Assembly (NCBI GenBank): GCA_903866255.1
Contig: CAIPMW010000076.1
Location: forward strand, 62,001 to 126,000
Length of the DNA: 64,000 nucleotides
Source of the DNA: an uncultured Chlorobiaceae bacterium
Lineage (GTDB): Bacteria; Bacteroidota; Chlorobiia; Chlorobiales; Chlorobiaceae
Reading direction: 5' to 3'
The position numbers and the translations under genes were made by a program. Positions 29,501-37,163 of the stretch are shown here, piece by piece. The notes beneath the pieces are model-generated. The model did no database searches. It was not told where the DNA came from and saw only the letters and a program-made list of their open reading frames with translations. Position 1 is the first letter of the stretch; each line of letters starts with the position of its first letter.

Positions 29501-30086
29501 TTTGCTGCAAGGCGTGCTGAAAAAAACACCAGAGTCGCGCAAACTCCAGACTGCTCTTGGACTCAGCAGCGATGATGGCGTGGCTTATGAAACTATCGCA
29601 AAACATTGGGTTATCCTTGACGCGCTGCAACAGATGCTCACCGCAACCGGCTCGCTCAACCAGAACGTTATTGACGACTGGCTGATGAGCGACGCACTGC
29701 GGGCAATCTACGCAGAATCCAGCATGATTGGCATTCCGGGCGAGAACCTGCCAGACCTGCTCGTCTGCCTGCTTACGCCTAAACCGGCAGCAGAGGCAGA
29801 TGCAACGCTCGAAGCGCGTCTGCTCGCTGGCATCAAAACCCTGAACAACGCTAACCGCCACCATCTTGGTCGCCTGCTGCAATTTGACGAACGCCACTAC
29901 AAAACGTGGTTCCGCGAACAGCGCTTCAGCGTCCTCGTGGCGTGGTTTATCATGCAGGAGCTTCTGCGAGAGCCAGCAACAACCGTCTCCGAATGGCTCG
30001 AAGCATCAGAACAGCTCGACATGCACACCTTCCTTTCCGGGTATGAGATGGTGGAGTTGCTGCGCAACGTGCCGGATAGGCGGTGA
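26526..30086 (+). CDS. Large GH13 (alpha-amylase family) enzyme
   Basis: The frame gives 1,186 codons, far longer than a typical amylase (about 500). About the first 330 residues have no recognised glycosidase motif. The barrel follows, with DMVPNH (near 452), RFDAA (nucleophile near Asp572) and LLAEAF (acid/base near Glu637). Region IV reads FMNNPDED where most members have NHD, so the histidine is missing. The C-terminal 400 residues are helical and unassigned. It should act on alpha-glucan such as glycogen, but reaction and direction are unclear. The start is uncertain: TTG at 26526 is the longest choice, GTG at 26631 the other, and no ATG lies near. It has no signal peptide, so it is probably cytosolic. 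Confidence 0.88.
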   Translation: MDLHTFSATLKKNQIDGHSDLSIKTRWTTFKNFFSVTIKHNLPVLQNKEHFYVNRNARELFHLADPEFLLISGSGTESLKRSEKQAVVINNYLKQQKGAEAKAILPAQLHGMKLLHELFHAIMIKAITLRQPNFLQNVFGAFQEEISPEQSEEYLTHFTTSFPTQKLYAGEVTHTEWLKLQSNKKEVLEESFLVWLNNQNPALEQFADLLTDPLTKEAAYRKLIMTMRNSMQAMGPVGSDNLDLAELLISPIKYAPTSILDQLRYIRLNWAELLEESAFWGLLAGAIDFIEDEDKYLFFEQIAREKALRNDGHEFEKEAHVPDYTFDDANAPANYSVDSSWMPEVVMLAKSTYVWLDQLSKLYRRPIYRLQDIPDEELNAIADRGFTALWLIGLWQRSYASQKIKQLHGNPEAKASAYALEKYDISDDIGGYDGYLNLMHRAKQRGVRLASDMVPNHTAMDSELVRNNPDWFLSTYTPPYYNYSYNGPNLSSDQRYGIYLEDGYWNRSDAAVTFKRVDYMNGDTRYIYHGNDGTNMPWNDTAQLNFLSAEVREGVIQQVLHVARMFPIIRFDAAMVLAKRHIQRLWFPLHGHSAAVPSRSSHSMSMAEFDAAIPVEFWREVVDRIHQEVPDTLLLAEAFWMLEGYFVRTLGMHRVYNSAFMHMLKKEDNANYRYLIKNTLEFDAEILKRYVNFMNNPDEDTAIAQFGRGDKYFGVCMMMITMPGLPMFGHGQVEGFTEKYGMEYAKAYYDEQPDDHLVWRHYHEIFPIMKKRPLFAEVRNFFLYDVYSPEGMVNENIFAYSNRLGNETALVIFNNCFEQATGWIKMSVGYRQNDEIRQSSLSDGLNLSHQENTFVVFRDHASGLEFIRSCQEIAYNGMMVAVDGYRYNVFLDFREVYPSKLRPYYRLAAELNGRGVPSIELAALTMSLTPLHRIITTALTSEAETFEEEMFEATLTTLLEAVARQFSELMEKPLDVPENLAAEATELYKQALLLQGVLKKTPESRKLQTALGLSSDDGVAYETIAKHWVILDALQQMLTATGSLNQNVIDDWLMSDALRAIYAESSMIGIPGENLPDLLVCLLTPKPAAEADATLEARLLAGIKTLNNANRHHLGRLLQFDERHYKTWFREQRFSVLVAWFIMQELLREPATTVSEWLEASEQLDMHTFLSGYEMVELLRNVPDRR

Positions 30087-30097
30087 AGTTGGGGGAA

Positions 30098-30127
30098 ATG
30101 GAGTGTTCCAAAAACATAGCTTTTGGG
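30098..30127 (+). repeat. Direct repeat, left copy, flanking the nuclease/DUF2283 module
   Basis: This segment (ATGGAGTGTTCCAAAAACAT then AGCTTTTGG) matches 30792-30820 at about 25 of 29 positions. The two copies bracket a 660-bp segment that carries only the toxin-like and DUF2283 genes. Confidence 0.5.
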
Positions 30128-30183
30128 GGCAGCAAACAAATCAAACAAAGAGCTGCTTTTGTGGCGGCACCAACTGTAGCTGA

Positions 30184-30498
30184 ATGAAGGTGATTTTCGA
30201 TATATTTGGCAGACCTGTACGTCTTACAGAAGAGCGGTTGGTGCATATTGTTGCAACACATCCTGAAATGGTTGACCAAATCATAAATCTTGACGAGACG
30301 CTTGTAAATCCTTATGCTGTTATCGAATCGATTAATGATAACGCAGTTCAGTTGTTTTATCGAAAGTTTTGTCACCTCTCTTTTGGGGATAAATATTTAT
30401 GCGTGGTTGTCAAAATACAATTAGCAGATGCCTTTGTAATAACAGCTTATATCACTGATACAATAAAAAAAGGACGGCAAATATGGAGAAAAATATAA
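30184..30498 (+). CDS. Putative toxin, PBECR/RelE-like nuclease-fold protein
   Basis: The 104-residue protein contains GRPVRLTEERLVHIVATHPEM, then VNPYAVIES, QLFYRKF, KYLCVVVKI and FVITAYITDTIKKGR. This is the pattern of small phage-Barnase-EndoU-ColicinE5/D-RelE-like nuclease proteins that pair with DUF2283 proteins. Candidate active-site residues are the conserved His in the EER-x-x-HI segment and the basic C-terminal KKGR. It overlaps the next gene by 16 nt, as toxin-antitoxin pairs often do. Toxicity is inferred, not shown. Confidence 0.7.
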   Translation: MKVIFDIFGRPVRLTEERLVHIVATHPEMVDQIINLDETLVNPYAVIESINDNAVQLFYRKFCHLSFGDKYLCVVVKIQLADAFVITAYITDTIKKGRQIWRKI

Positions 30499-30695
30499 AC
30501 GTATGGTTCGATAAAGAGGCGGATTTTCTTGAGGTTATGTTTGATGTTAAAGCGGGATATTTCAAGGAGACCGAGAATGAAGATGTTATGGAGAAAGTTG
30601 ATGCCGATGGAACTGTTATCGGATTTTCAATATTGCATGTAAGTCAGCATGAAAAATCACCGATCTCTTTCGGGATTAAGAGCAGTGTAGCATAA
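30483..30695 (+). CDS. DUF2283 protein, putative antitoxin
   Basis: The 70-residue protein has the DUF2283 signature: YDKEADVLYI-like opening (here WFDKEADFLEVMFD), the TENEDVMEKVDADG turn, and GFSILHVSQHEK. DUF2283 proteins repeatedly lie beside small nuclease-like genes, as here, and are thought to be the antitoxin. It overlaps the preceding gene by 16 nt. Confidence 0.75.
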   Translation: MEKNINVWFDKEADFLEVMFDVKAGYFKETENEDVMEKVDADGTVIGFSILHVSQHEKSPISFGIKSSVA

Positions 30696-30791
30696 TGGGA
30701 ACGAGCCATTGTTGAAACCGTCAATCTCCGTTACCTGAAACTGTTGGAGTCGTTGTAAAACGTGGCTCGCTAAACCATGAAAATGACAAGA

Positions 30792-30820
30792 ATGGAGCTT
30801 TCCGAAAACATAGCTTATTG
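30792..30820 (+). repeat. Direct repeat, right copy
   Basis: This is the partner of 30098-30127 (shared core ATGGAG-T-TTCC-AAAACATAGCTT). It lies 97 nt after the DUF2283 stop and 34 nt before the lipoprotein start, within its presumed leader. Confidence 0.5.
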
Positions 30821-30854
30821 GCGTAACCAGCAAGAAACGCGCACAGGAGAACAC

Positions 30855-32186
30855 ATGAAAACCCTGCAATACCTCATCACTCTTCTTTTTTTCTGTTTTC
30901 TTTGCGGATGTAACACTCCGTCGGGCGACAAGCAAGCCACAAAAGACGACAGCACGTTGGGGCAGATGGTGATTATTCCGCAATTCGACTATGTTGGTGA
31001 TTTTCACGAGGGACTTGCCAAAGTCTGGGTTAAAAATAAAAAAACTGATAAATGGGGATTCATTAATAAAAAAGGCAAGTGGGTTATCAAGCCTCAATTC
31101 AATTACGTTGGTGATTTTCATGACGAACTTGCTAAAGTCTGGTTTGGAGATAAAAAAATTGGTAAATGGGGCTTCATGGATAAGCAAGGCAACTGGGTTA
31201 TTAAGCCTCAATTCAATTATGTTGATGATTTTCACGACGGACTTGCTAAAGTCTGGTTCGGGGATAATAAAATTGGTAAATGGGGATTCATGGATAAGCA
31301 AGGCAACTGGGTTATCAAGCCTCAATTCAATTATGTTGGTGATTTTCATGACGAACTTGCTATGGTCAGAAAGGGGGATGATAACACCGGAAAGTGGGGT
31401 TTTATTGATAAAAAAGGCAACTGGGTTATCAAGCCTCAATTCAATAGTGCCGACAGTTTTTCCGAGGGACTTGCCGGTGTCTATCTACCTTCCGTTATTG
31501 ACGATGGTTTCACAACTACTTTTAAGACTCTTGAAAATAGTGGCTTTCTATTTATTGACAAACAAGGCAAAATATATACCTGCAATATCGGTGAATCGTA
31601 TGACAAAAATGTTTCTGAAATGTGGCCGTTTTCAGACGGACTCGCTAAAGTAAAGATGGGGAGCACAAAATTTACAGAATGTGATACATATGGATTTATT
31701 AATAAACAAGGCGAAATGGTTGTCAGACCAAGACTATATATTGCCCAAGATTTTTCCGATGGCTTAGCTGGCGCCTGTGATACACATCGTGAGTTGGTGG
31801 GCCGACAGCTCGTTCCTATTGATAAGTACGACATCATTAAACCAGGTACCATGGTCGTTGGGAATTTCATTGTTAAGAATGAAGGCCGCTTGGACATCAC
31901 TAGTACAAAATGGGGATACATTAACAAACAAGGTATATGGGTTATTCCCCCGCAATTCGATGAGGTCGGTAAGTTTTCTAACGGTCTTGCAAGGATCAGG
32001 ATTGATGTGAAATGGAGGTGGTTGTTCACCGCAAATCAATGGGGGTTCATTGACCAACAAGGCAAAATGGTGATTTATCCGCAATTTGATGATGCACGAG
32101 ATTTTTCCGAAGGTCTTGCTGCGGTTCGAATTGACAGCAAATGGGGATTCATAAGCTGTAAAGCGAACACAAATGAAACGGAATAA
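30855..32186 (+). CDS. WG-repeat lipoprotein
   Basis: The 443-residue protein has a lipoprotein signal ending in the lipobox LCGC and about eight to ten WG repeats of about 40 residues (core KWGFIDKQGNWVIKPQF). Repeats 1 to 5 are nearly identical at DNA level (31000-31460). Later repeats diverge and carry insertions. Such proteins are predicted to be surface or periplasmic binding proteins, but no ligand is known. AGGAGA at 30845-30850 sets the start at ATG 30855. The longer upstream frame includes the direct-repeat copy and is not conserved. Confidence 0.88.
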   Translation: MKTLQYLITLLFFCFLCGCNTPSGDKQATKDDSTLGQMVIIPQFDYVGDFHEGLAKVWVKNKKTDKWGFINKKGKWVIKPQFNYVGDFHDELAKVWFGDKKIGKWGFMDKQGNWVIKPQFNYVDDFHDGLAKVWFGDNKIGKWGFMDKQGNWVIKPQFNYVGDFHDELAMVRKGDDNTGKWGFIDKKGNWVIKPQFNSADSFSEGLAGVYLPSVIDDGFTTTFKTLENSGFLFIDKQGKIYTCNIGESYDKNVSEMWPFSDGLAKVKMGSTKFTECDTYGFINKQGEMVVRPRLYIAQDFSDGLAGACDTHRELVGRQLVPIDKYDIIKPGTMVVGNFIVKNEGRLDITSTKWGYINKQGIWVIPPQFDEVGKFSNGLARIRIDVKWRWLFTANQWGFIDQQGKMVIYPQFDDARDFSEGLAAVRIDSKWGFISCKANTNETE

Positions 32187-32316
32187 GTAAAGGAAAAGTC
32201 ATACCACAATGTTACCCGTAACGTATTTATGGATAAGGCTTGAGAGTAACGTTTGATACGGAGTTCCCTCCTCAAGGGATTTCTCTACCAATTATTTTAT
32301 AAAGGAATAGCAAACG

Positions 32317-32547
32317 ATGCACACTCACGATCGTATCACCATTGACCCCAATGTTTGTCATGGTAAGCCATGTATTCGCGGACTCCGTTATCCCGTTGAA
32401 AACGTCCTCGAATGGCTGGCTGGCGGAATGACCATTGATGATATTTTGCGTGACTATGAGGATCTTGAACGGGAAGATATTCTCGCTACGTTAGCTTATG
32501 CCGCTCGACTGGCTCATATCAAGAGCACCAAAGTGTTGGCAGCATGA
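32317..32547 (+). CDS. DUF433 protein, putative antitoxin
   Basis: The 76-residue DUF433 protein has RITIDPNVCHGKPCIRGLRYPVENVLEWLAGGMT and a helix ending in LATLAYAARL. DUF433 proteins carry a helix-turn-helix and normally overlap a downstream DUF5615 PIN-like toxin gene. Here the start of that partner overlaps the stop (ATGA at 32544-32547) but has been cut short. The antitoxin appears intact and may be orphaned. Confidence 0.85.
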   Translation: MHTHDRITIDPNVCHGKPCIRGLRYPVENVLEWLAGGMTIDDILRDYEDLEREDILATLAYAARLAHIKSTKVLAA

Positions 32548-32576
32548 AGTTTCTGGTGAACGGCAAACTCTTGTAG
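32544..32576 (+). pseudogene. Truncated DUF5615 (PIN-like) toxin start
   Basis: The frame that overlaps the DUF433 stop by ATGA encodes only MKFLVNGKLL before a TAG. The position, ATGA overlap and MKFLV opening are those of DUF5615 toxins (usually about 110 residues starting MKFLVD). The rest of the expected sequence is not found in the 80 bases before the hicA-like gene, so the toxin is lost. Confidence 0.5.
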
Positions 32577-32655
32577 CACTGTATGGAAAATGTGTGTTTT
32601 ATCGGTAGTTTATAGGGCAAATTGATTTAGATTTAACTAAAACAAGTATAATACG

Positions 32656-32916
32656 GTGGGGAAGTATTCCAAACTCAGGGAAAGGATTTTGTCAGGTGCT
32701 GCTGACAACAATATTGAGTTTCGGGAACTCTGTCGGCTTCTCATTCGCCTCGGGTTTGAAGAGCGTATCAGAGGAGATCATCATATTTTTGTAAAGGAAA
32801 ACATTGCAGAAATTATCAACTTGCAGCCCAACGGGAGTAAAGCCAAGCCTTATCAGGTAAAGCAAGTCAGATCAATTGTAACGAAGTATATACTTGGAGA
32901 TGCTGATGTCGATTAA
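32656..32916 (+). CDS. hicA: HicA-family mRNA interferase toxin
   Basis: The 86-residue protein has a double-stranded-RNA-binding-like fold with the catalytic motif RGDHHIFVK. Its first 20 residues (GKYSKLRERILSGAADNN) form an N-terminal helix, and the conserved LIRLGFEE-I-G-H order is kept. The start is GTG at 32656, the only start upstream of the domain. It overlaps the following antitoxin gene by 11 nt. The toxin-first order is the normal HicAB arrangement. Confidence 0.8.
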   Translation: MGKYSKLRERILSGAADNNIEFRELCRLLIRLGFEERIRGDHHIFVKENIAEIINLQPNGSKAKPYQVKQVRSIVTKYILGDADVD

Positions 32917-33118
32917 ATACGAATTGATAATCTACTGGAGCAAAGAAGATAACGCTTTCATTGTGGATGTCCCGGAACTTCCCGGGTGTATGGCTGATGG
33001 GGTGACTTATGAAGAGGCCGTAACGAATGCTCAAAGAGTTATAGAGGAATGGGTCGAAACCGCTCATTCACTCGGCAGGCAGGTGCCGGAACCAAAGGGT
33101 CGGCTGATGTATGCGTAA
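32906..33118 (+). CDS. hicB: HicB-like antitoxin
   Basis: The 70-residue protein is an RNase H-fold HicB N-terminal domain: YELIIYWSKEDNAFIVDVPELPGC then GVTYEEAVTNAQRVIEEW. It lacks the C-terminal DNA-binding helix-turn-helix of longer HicB proteins, so autoregulation may differ. ATG at 32906 is chosen for a GGAG 6 nt upstream. It overlaps hicA. Confidence 0.82.
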   Translation: MSIKYELIIYWSKEDNAFIVDVPELPGCMADGVTYEEAVTNAQRVIEEWVETAHSLGRQVPEPKGRLMYA

Positions 33119-33137
33119 CCTGCACTCTTCAGCTTGC

Positions 33138-33425
33138 TTACACCATCCCCTTCTTCGGAAACTTGAGCAAGCTGAACAGCCACGTGAACAGATCGCCCAA
33201 AAGGTGAAACCAGTTCCCGACCGTTTGTTCAAAACTCTTGAAAAGTTCCGGAACATGACCTCCGCTGATCTGGAGGTAGGCGGCATAAAGCACAAACAGC
33301 GCGGCCAACAGCAAAAACATCCCCATGATTTTTCTTAAAGAAGAGAAAAGAATCATAAGCGATATAATCACAGCGATCACAAAAAAGAACGGATGCTGAG
33401 TCAGATAGGTAATCGCTTTTTCCAT
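33138..33425 (-). CDS. Small membrane protein of unknown function
   Basis: The 95-residue protein has two or three hydrophobic helices (FFFVIAVIISLMILFSSL, MGMFLLLAALFVLYAAYL) and a C-terminal amphipathic stretch. No domain is recognised. It lies 14 nt downstream of lpxB on the same strand, so it probably shares its transcript. Its hydrophobicity and spacing argue that it is real. Confidence 0.65.
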   Translation of the reverse strand: MEKAITYLTQHPFFFVIAVIISLMILFSSLRKIMGMFLLLAALFVLYAAYLQISGGHVPELFKSFEQTVGNWFHLLGDLFTWLFSLLKFPKKGMV

Positions 33426-33439
33426 CGTTACTTGAAGTG

Positions 33440-34582
33440 TTAAAGATATTCCTGTAAAATAGATGCCACTCTGGGAGATGGCGAAACCTCGGCCAGTTTT
33501 GCCCGTGCAGCAAGCAGCTCACGCCGCATGGCTCCAGCCACTGCCGGGTCATCAAGAATCAGCCGTGCTTGCCGGTATATCTCCTCTCCGTTCGCTTCAT
33601 GCTGGAGCAACTCAGGCACTGCCCGCTCACTACTCCAGAGCCCTTTGGCAACAATATTGGCCAAAGCAATATTCTTCAGTTTAACCAGTTTTTTCCCAAT
33701 CTGGTAATTCAGTTGCCCGGTTTTATACACCACAATCATTGGCACGCCAAAGCAGAGCGACTCAAATGTTGCTGTCCCGGAAGTCACCAGCGCCAGCTCG
33801 CTGAACTGCATCACCTCATAGGCGGAACACTCAACAATGGAGAGATCACGGTATTCCGACAACGAGCTATAGACTTCCCTGTCAAGATGCGGAGCACGCC
33901 CGAAAAGAAAAGCCATCGGGTAATCACCATTGAGCTGTCGGGCAGCTTTCAACAGCTCCGGCAAAATATGGGTAATCTCCTGCTTGCGACTTCCCGGCAG
34001 AAGACCGACAAGGCGGGTTTCAGGTGCAAGCGAATGCTGCTTCAGAAAATGTTCCCGTGATGGAAGAGCAAGTTCTGTCAGTTCTTCAATAACAGGATGA
34101 CCCACAAACTCGGCATTGATGCCATGACGGCGGAAAAACTCAACCTCAAAGTCAAAAATCACCAGCAAGCGATCAACATCACGCCGGATGGCCTTCACCC
34201 GTCCCTCTTTCCATGCCCACACCTGCGGAGAGATATAATAGACAACCGGAATGCCAAGCTGATGTAAAAAACGTGCCATCAATAGGTTCATGCCGGGATA
34301 ATCAACAAGAAGCGCGACAAACGGCTTTTCGCGGCGCACTGCCTCCTTCAGTTCACGAATAACCCGCCGGAGAAATCCTGCATGTTTAACAACATCCACC
34401 ATACCCATAATGCTCATTTGCGCGGTATCATACAGCAGCTCAGCTCCAAGCTTCCGGATTTTTTCACCGCCGACCCCAAAAACCTTGATATCCGGCCGTG
34501 CTTTTAGCAACTCGGCAATCGCTCCGGCGGCATGCATATCTCCGGAAACTTCACCGGCTAACACAAAAAGCTTCTTTAGCAT
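33440..34582 (-). CDS. lpxB: Lipid-A-disaccharide synthase
   Basis: The 380-residue LpxB joins UDP-2,3-diacylglucosamine and lipid X to form the lipid A disaccharide. Diagnostic segments are the N-terminal AGEVSGDMHAAG, then VDYPGMNLLMARFLH, YYISPQVWAWKEGR, FVGHPV and the donor region VTSGTATFESLCFGVPMIVVYKTG. ATG at 34582 follows the TTG at 34585 and is preferred. The small membrane protein gene follows it; the divergent phosphohexomutase gene lies 139 nt away. Confidence 0.95.
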   Translation of the reverse strand: MLKKLFVLAGEVSGDMHAAGAIAELLKARPDIKVFGVGGEKIRKLGAELLYDTAQMSIMGMVDVVKHAGFLRRVIRELKEAVRREKPFVALLVDYPGMNLLMARFLHQLGIPVVYYISPQVWAWKEGRVKAIRRDVDRLLVIFDFEVEFFRRHGINAEFVGHPVIEELTELALPSREHFLKQHSLAPETRLVGLLPGSRKQEITHILPELLKAARQLNGDYPMAFLFGRAPHLDREVYSSLSEYRDLSIVECSAYEVMQFSELALVTSGTATFESLCFGVPMIVVYKTGQLNYQIGKKLVKLKNIALANIVAKGLWSSERAVPELLQHEANGEEIYRQARLILDDPAVAGAMRRELLAARAKLAEVSPSPRVASILQEYL

Positions 34583-34721
34583 CAAAAAAGATGATAATTA
34601 GGGTAATCAGAGCGGGAATATCTCTTTTCTTTTGGATTATTTGTTTATTTTTCGGTGCCCTACAAGCACATGAAAATATGGAGTCGCAAATCAGGCTTAA
34701 TTATATCAAAATCAATAAAGA

Positions 34722-36104
34722 ATGCAAGTTAAATTCGGTACTGACGGATGGCGCGCAATCATTGCAAAAGATTATACTTTTGATAACCTGAAACTTGCCG
34801 CGCTGGCATCGGCACGCTACTTTCTTGGCCACCCTAACCGGTCGAAAGGGGTGTGCATCGGATACGATACCCGCTTCATGTCAAAGAATTTTGCTGAGTA
34901 TACCGCTGAGGTTTTCTCTTCACAGGGGCTGAAGGTCTTTCTTTCAAACAGCTTTGCCTCTACTCCTGCCGTCTCTCTTTTTACAAGAGCCAGGCAACTT
35001 GCGGGCGGCATAGTTATTACCGCATCCCATAACCCTTCAATATATAACGGATTCAAGGTTAAGGCCTCGTATGGCGGCCCTGCGCATCCAGAGGTGATCA
35101 CTGAAATAGAAGCAAACCTTGAGCTGATTGATCCGGCAACGGAGATCAAGGGTGATAAAAAGCTGATTGAGCTGGTCGATATGAAGGGCTTTTATCTCGC
35201 CTATCTGAAGAGCTGCATTGATGTAGCAATGATACGCGAGTCACGAATAAAAATAGCACACAATGCCATGTATGGCGCCGGGCAGGATATGCTTACCAGC
35301 CTGTTTGATGAATCGATGCTGAGTTGCTATCACTGTAACATTAACCCCGGTTTTGGAGGCATCAATCCTGAGCCAATACCTCAGTATATCGGGGATTTTG
35401 TTGAATTTTTCAAGGAGGTTGAACCTGATGTTGCCATTATCAATGACGGTGATGCTGACAGGATCGGTATGCTTGATGAGAAGGGTGCGTTTGTTGATTC
35501 CCACAAACTCTTTGCCATCATTCTCAAAGACCTGGTTGAGGAGCAACACAAAACCGGTGAAGTTGCCAAAACGTTTGCTCTGACAGACGTGATCGACAAA
35601 ATATGCCATAAACATAATCTCATAATGCATGAACTGCAGGTGGGGTTCAAGCATGTGAGCAAACTCATGACCACCAATGATATTCTTATGGGTGGTGAAG
35701 AGTCTGGCGGCATAGGTATTACCGCCTTTCTGCCAGAGCGCGACGGAGTCTATACCGGACTGTTGATTCTTGAAATGATGATTCGCCGCGATAAAACTCT
35801 TTCGCAACTTGTTGATGAGTTGTATGATGAGTATGGCTTTTTCTGTTATAATCGCCTCGACCTGCATGTCAGCGATGCAAAAAAACAGGGGATTATCGAC
35901 CGTGCTGCAGGCGGAAATCTTGATTCGATTGCTGGATACAACGTGCTGAAGTTCAGTGATCTTGATGGCTACAAATATCATTTTGAGGGTGGGTGGATGC
36001 TTATTCGACCATCAGGCACTGAACCGATATTACGTATCTACTGCGAAGCAGACTCACAGGAGAAGGTCGACAAGGTACTTGCATTTGCCTCCAAACTTGC
36101 CTGA
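34722..36104 (+). CDS. Phosphoglucomutase/phosphomannomutase family enzyme
   Basis: The 460-residue alpha-D-phosphohexomutase has the phosphoserine loop [13 protein letters not shown] (Ser near 102), the metal loop DGDADR (near 242), the sugar loop GEESGG and the phosphate loop RPSGTEP. It interconverts sugar-1- and sugar-6-phosphates for polysaccharide and glycogen metabolism; specificity (glucose or mannose) is unresolved. The start at 34722 fits the family (FGTDGWR). It is a different subfamily from the mutase at 54688. Confidence 0.92.
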   Translation: MQVKFGTDGWRAIIAKDYTFDNLKLAALASARYFLGHPNRSKGVCIGYDTRFMSKNFAEYTAEVFSSQGLKVFLSNSFASTPAVSLFTRARQLAGGIVITASHNPSIYNGFKVKASYGGPAHPEVITEIEANLELIDPATEIKGDKKLIELVDMKGFYLAYLKSCIDVAMIRESRIKIAHNAMYGAGQDMLTSLFDESMLSCYHCNINPGFGGINPEPIPQYIGDFVEFFKEVEPDVAIINDGDADRIGMLDEKGAFVDSHKLFAIILKDLVEEQHKTGEVAKTFALTDVIDKICHKHNLIMHELQVGFKHVSKLMTTNDILMGGEESGGIGITAFLPERDGVYTGLLILEMMIRRDKTLSQLVDELYDEYGFFCYNRLDLHVSDAKKQGIIDRAAGGNLDSIAGYNVLKFSDLDGYKYHFEGGWMLIRPSGTEPILRIYCEADSQEKVDKVLAFASKLA

Positions 36105-36132
36105 GAAGAGCGCTGGACTGAAAAAATCGGGT

Positions 36133-36675
36133 ATGACCTCTGATGATGAGTTGTTCAGATGCCTTGTTACTGAACATCAGGAGATGGTGGTCAATACCTG
36201 TTATCGATTTGTCCTTAACCGTGAAGATGCAGAGGATCTTGCGCAGGATGTCTTTGTTGAGGTTTTCCGATCTCTGGAGCAGTTCCGTGAAGAGTCAAAA
36301 CTTTCAACATGGATATACCGGATTGCCGTTACAAAATCACTTGATCACCTGCGCCGCCTGAACAGGAAAAAGCGCTTCAGTTCACTGAAAAGGATGATCG
36401 GCATCAGCGATCCGGCCGATGATATTGCCGCACCCTCACAAAATAATCCCGCAGAAGCATTCGGAGGCAACGAACGAGCCAGAATATTGCAGGATGCCCT
36501 TCAGTCTCTCCCTGACAGTCAGAAAACCGCATTCCTCCTCAGCAAACAGGAGGGATACAGTAATCAGGAAATTGCAGATATTCTCAAAACATCAGTTTCA
36601 GCCGTCGAATCTCTGATTCACAGGGCAAAAAAAAAGCTTCACGACAAGCTCTATACCTATTATGCAGAACATTAA
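36133..36675 (+). CDS. ECF-type RNA polymerase sigma factor
   Basis: The 180-residue protein has region 2 ([23 protein letters not shown], then [17 protein letters not shown]) and region 4 ([26 protein letters not shown], then [16 protein letters not shown]). This is the SigE/SigW-like ECF group. ATG at 36133 begins just before the conserved domain. The next gene encodes a single-membrane-span protein, as an anti-sigma would, and two Spy/CpxP-like proteins follow, which suggests control of an envelope or metal stress response. Confidence 0.9.
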   Translation: MTSDDELFRCLVTEHQEMVVNTCYRFVLNREDAEDLAQDVFVEVFRSLEQFREESKLSTWIYRIAVTKSLDHLRRLNRKKRFSSLKRMIGISDPADDIAAPSQNNPAEAFGGNERARILQDALQSLPDSQKTAFLLSKQEGYSNQEIADILKTSVSAVESLIHRAKKKLHDKLYTYYAEH

Positions 36676-36741
36676 TTTTTTTTCAGAAACCGCAAGTTTT
36701 ACAGAAGCCTGTCGTCCCATACAATGAAACAGGAGAAAATG

Positions 36742-37098
36742 ATGATGAAGTGTCATGAACAGGTAGAGGCTGAGGTGACTGCAACCATGAGGTTGCTTGA
36801 TGAGGCAGAGCATCTTGAGGTTCACCATATTTTCAGGGTGCGGCTCATGCGAAGGGTGGAGGAGAATTTGGTACAAAGAGGGAGAGGCCGGGTCAGTGCA
36901 CGCCTTGATTTTGGGTTGGCGTTTATTGTGCTGCTTCTGCTCATCAATCTTGCGTCGGCTCTTCTGGTTATGAAACCGGAAGAGAGCCAATCGGCGGCAA
37001 CTGTTGGGCAGCTCGCAGATAACCAGAGTGATGATTATTCCAGTCAGGAATTTGCGTACTATGACCAGACCGCCTCTTATGAGCCCGAAAAACCCTGA
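36742..37098 (+). CDS. Single-span membrane protein, possible anti-sigma factor
   Basis: The 118-residue protein has an N-terminal cytoplasmic helical part (CHEQVEAEVTATMRLLDEAEHLE), one membrane segment (FGLAFIVLLLLINLASALLV) and a short acidic periplasmic tail. The layout and position fit a small anti-sigma factor but it lacks the canonical zinc motif HxxxCxxC. Three consecutive ATGs follow an AGGAG; 36742 is the middle choice. Confidence 0.6.
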   Translation: MMKCHEQVEAEVTATMRLLDEAEHLEVHHIFRVRLMRRVEENLVQRGRGRVSARLDFGLAFIVLLLLINLASALLVMKPEESQSAATVGQLADNQSDDYSSQEFAYYDQTASYEPEKP

Positions 37099-37163
37099 CC
37101 CCTGTTTCAATATCTCATGATTATCATGTAACGGTAACACACTCAAATAAAAGGAGATAACTG

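Noticed and set aside
30657-31439. 260-codon minus-strand open frame with repeated segments
   Set aside because: It is the antisense of the WG-repeat coding region; its repeats mirror those of the lipoprotein, which has a signal peptide, lipobox and good ribosome binding site.
31000-31460. Regularly repeated DNA that could suggest a CRISPR array
   Set aside because: The repeat units are about 120 bp, contiguous and in frame within a coding sequence, with no unique spacers. No CRISPR-like array is seen anywhere in the window.
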